From JBBQUN01 sp038212405 (GTDB lineage: Bacteria > Actinomycetota > Acidimicrobiia > Acidimicrobiales > SZUA-35): a DNA stretch of 16,103 bases. The notes beneath the pieces are model-generated. The model saw only the letters and a list, made by a program, of their open reading frames with translations. It was not told where the DNA came from and searched no databases. Of this stretch, positions 15,646 to 16,103 are shown in pieces; the first letter of the stretch is position 1, and each line of letters starts with the position of its first letter. The stretch lies in the NCBI GenBank assembly GCA_038212405.1, contig JBBQUN010000090.1, positions 1-16,103 on the forward strand. Direction: 5' to 3'. The translations under genes were made by a program, and so were the position numbers.

Positions 15646-16103
15646 ATGAGCGCTTCTCCCCCATCCCCGTCCTCGAGCGGAGCCCGAATCGTCCTCGGGC
15701 TCGGGTCCGTCATCAAGAACGGGCCACTCACCATCGTGATCGGTGGCAGCTCGATGGTTGGCCAAGCGACGCTCGCCGCAACCGACGTGCTTGGGAGTTC
15801 TCGATCCTGGGGCTTCGACGAAGTCGCGGCCACCCTGCAACAGTTGGTGGTCGAGTTCGGTCCATCCGGTGTTGCTGCAGTGCTCGACAGCGACGGCGAC
15901 GAATCCTTCGCCTTCGTGTTCGATCAGGCCGAAGCGAGGTGCGGTGACCAGACCTTCAAAGGCCGAGGCCGCGACAGTTGGACCGTCGAGCTGGTGCCGT
16001 CGTCTCCGATCGAGCTGCGGCTCGCGTCGGTCCCCTACAGCAACCCGTCTTCTGAGATCGAGCTCCGGTCGGGTCTTCTCCCTGGCGCCGGAGCGATTGT
16101 CGA
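15646..16103 (+). CDS. Unrecognised protein, 5' part only, divergent from lacZ
   Basis: An open frame of 152 codons runs from ATG 15646 off the right edge, and is the only plus-strand gene in the window. The translation begins MSASPPSPSSSGARIVLGLG and has mixed alpha/beta character with no membrane helix or signal peptide. It includes VIKNGPLTIVIGGSSMV and a segment with DSDGDESFAFVFDQAEA. I recognise no family. The frame has codon use like its neighbours (third positions G/C-rich), and no long minus-strand gene explains the DNA from 15650 to 16103, although a poorer minus-strand frame extends into part of it. No strong ribosome binding site is visible. A four-codon frame, ATG ACG GCA TGA (15638-15649), ends overlapping this start. 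Confidence 0.6.
   Translation, partial: MSASPPSPSSSGARIVLGLGSVIKNGPLTIVIGGSSMVGQATLAATDVLGSSRSWGFDEVAATLQQLVVEFGPSGVAAVLDSDGDESFAFVFDQAEARCGDQTFKGRGRDSWTVELVPSSPIELRLASVPYSNPSSEIELRSGLLPGAGAIV

Noticed and set aside
15606..15833. N-terminal extension of the LacZ frame to 15833
   Set aside because: It would overlap the divergent gene by about 190 bases, and LacZ homology begins only around the GTG codons at 15605 and 15596.
1..16103. CRISPR arrays, insertion sequences, integrases, tRNA or rRNA genes, riboswitches
   Set aside because: I looked for regular spaced repeats, transposase motifs, terminal inverted repeats and RNA gene features and saw none. Intergenic space is too small for most of these.

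Overview
The window looks like a GC-rich actinobacterial chromosome, and some features (FN3/DUF4214 secreted protein, style of the Mo-hydroxylase genes) lean towards the Acidimicrobiia. That placement is inferred from gene content and protein style only; no rRNA or tRNA is present. Coding density is very high. All recognisable genes lie on the minus strand except one partial gene at the right edge. No gap between genes exceeds about 115 bases, and I see no CRISPR array, insertion sequence, integrase, tRNA or attachment site.

Right part (about 8.1-16.1 kb, described in minus-strand order). A GH2 beta-galactosidase (12405-15605) has its start back to back with a divergent, unrecognised plus-strand gene (15646 to the edge). 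It is followed by a secreted protein with six FN3 domains and a C-terminal block of about four DUF4214-like units (9814-12291), then enolase (8439-9749) and the small coiled-coil divisome protein FtsB/DivIC (8101-8430). The eno-ftsB pair is a common actinobacterial arrangement.

Left part (1-8.0 kb). This is a molybdenum hydroxylase (CO dehydrogenase / xanthine dehydrogenase family) cluster: coxS (2Fe-2S subunit), coxM (FAD subunit), a cobalamin-binding BtuF-like protein without a signal peptide, two XdhC/CoxI-family maturation proteins, a membrane GGDEF-EAL protein, an acyl-CoA dehydrogenase, a MocA-type nucleotidyltransferase and coxG, which runs off the left edge. Several junctions overlap by 4-10 bases (coxS/coxM, xdhC-N/xdhC-C, mocA/coxG), which suggests translational coupling. 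The catalytic large subunit (coxL) is not in the window and may lie beyond the left edge. CoxS and CoxM would form the electron-transfer part of the enzyme, MocA and the XdhC proteins would mature the molybdenum cofactor, and CoxG would act in membrane attachment. The substrate need not be CO.

Most notable points: a cyclic-di-GMP protein with an intact GGDEF domain and inhibitory site but an EAL domain lacking two catalytic residues, set among the Mo-hydroxylase genes; a cytoplasmic BtuF-like protein in the same cluster; a two-gene XdhC system; an acyl-CoA dehydrogenase whose catalytic glutamate appears to sit at the isovaleryl-CoA dehydrogenase position; and two short tandem duplications at gene 3' ends (eno and lacZ).
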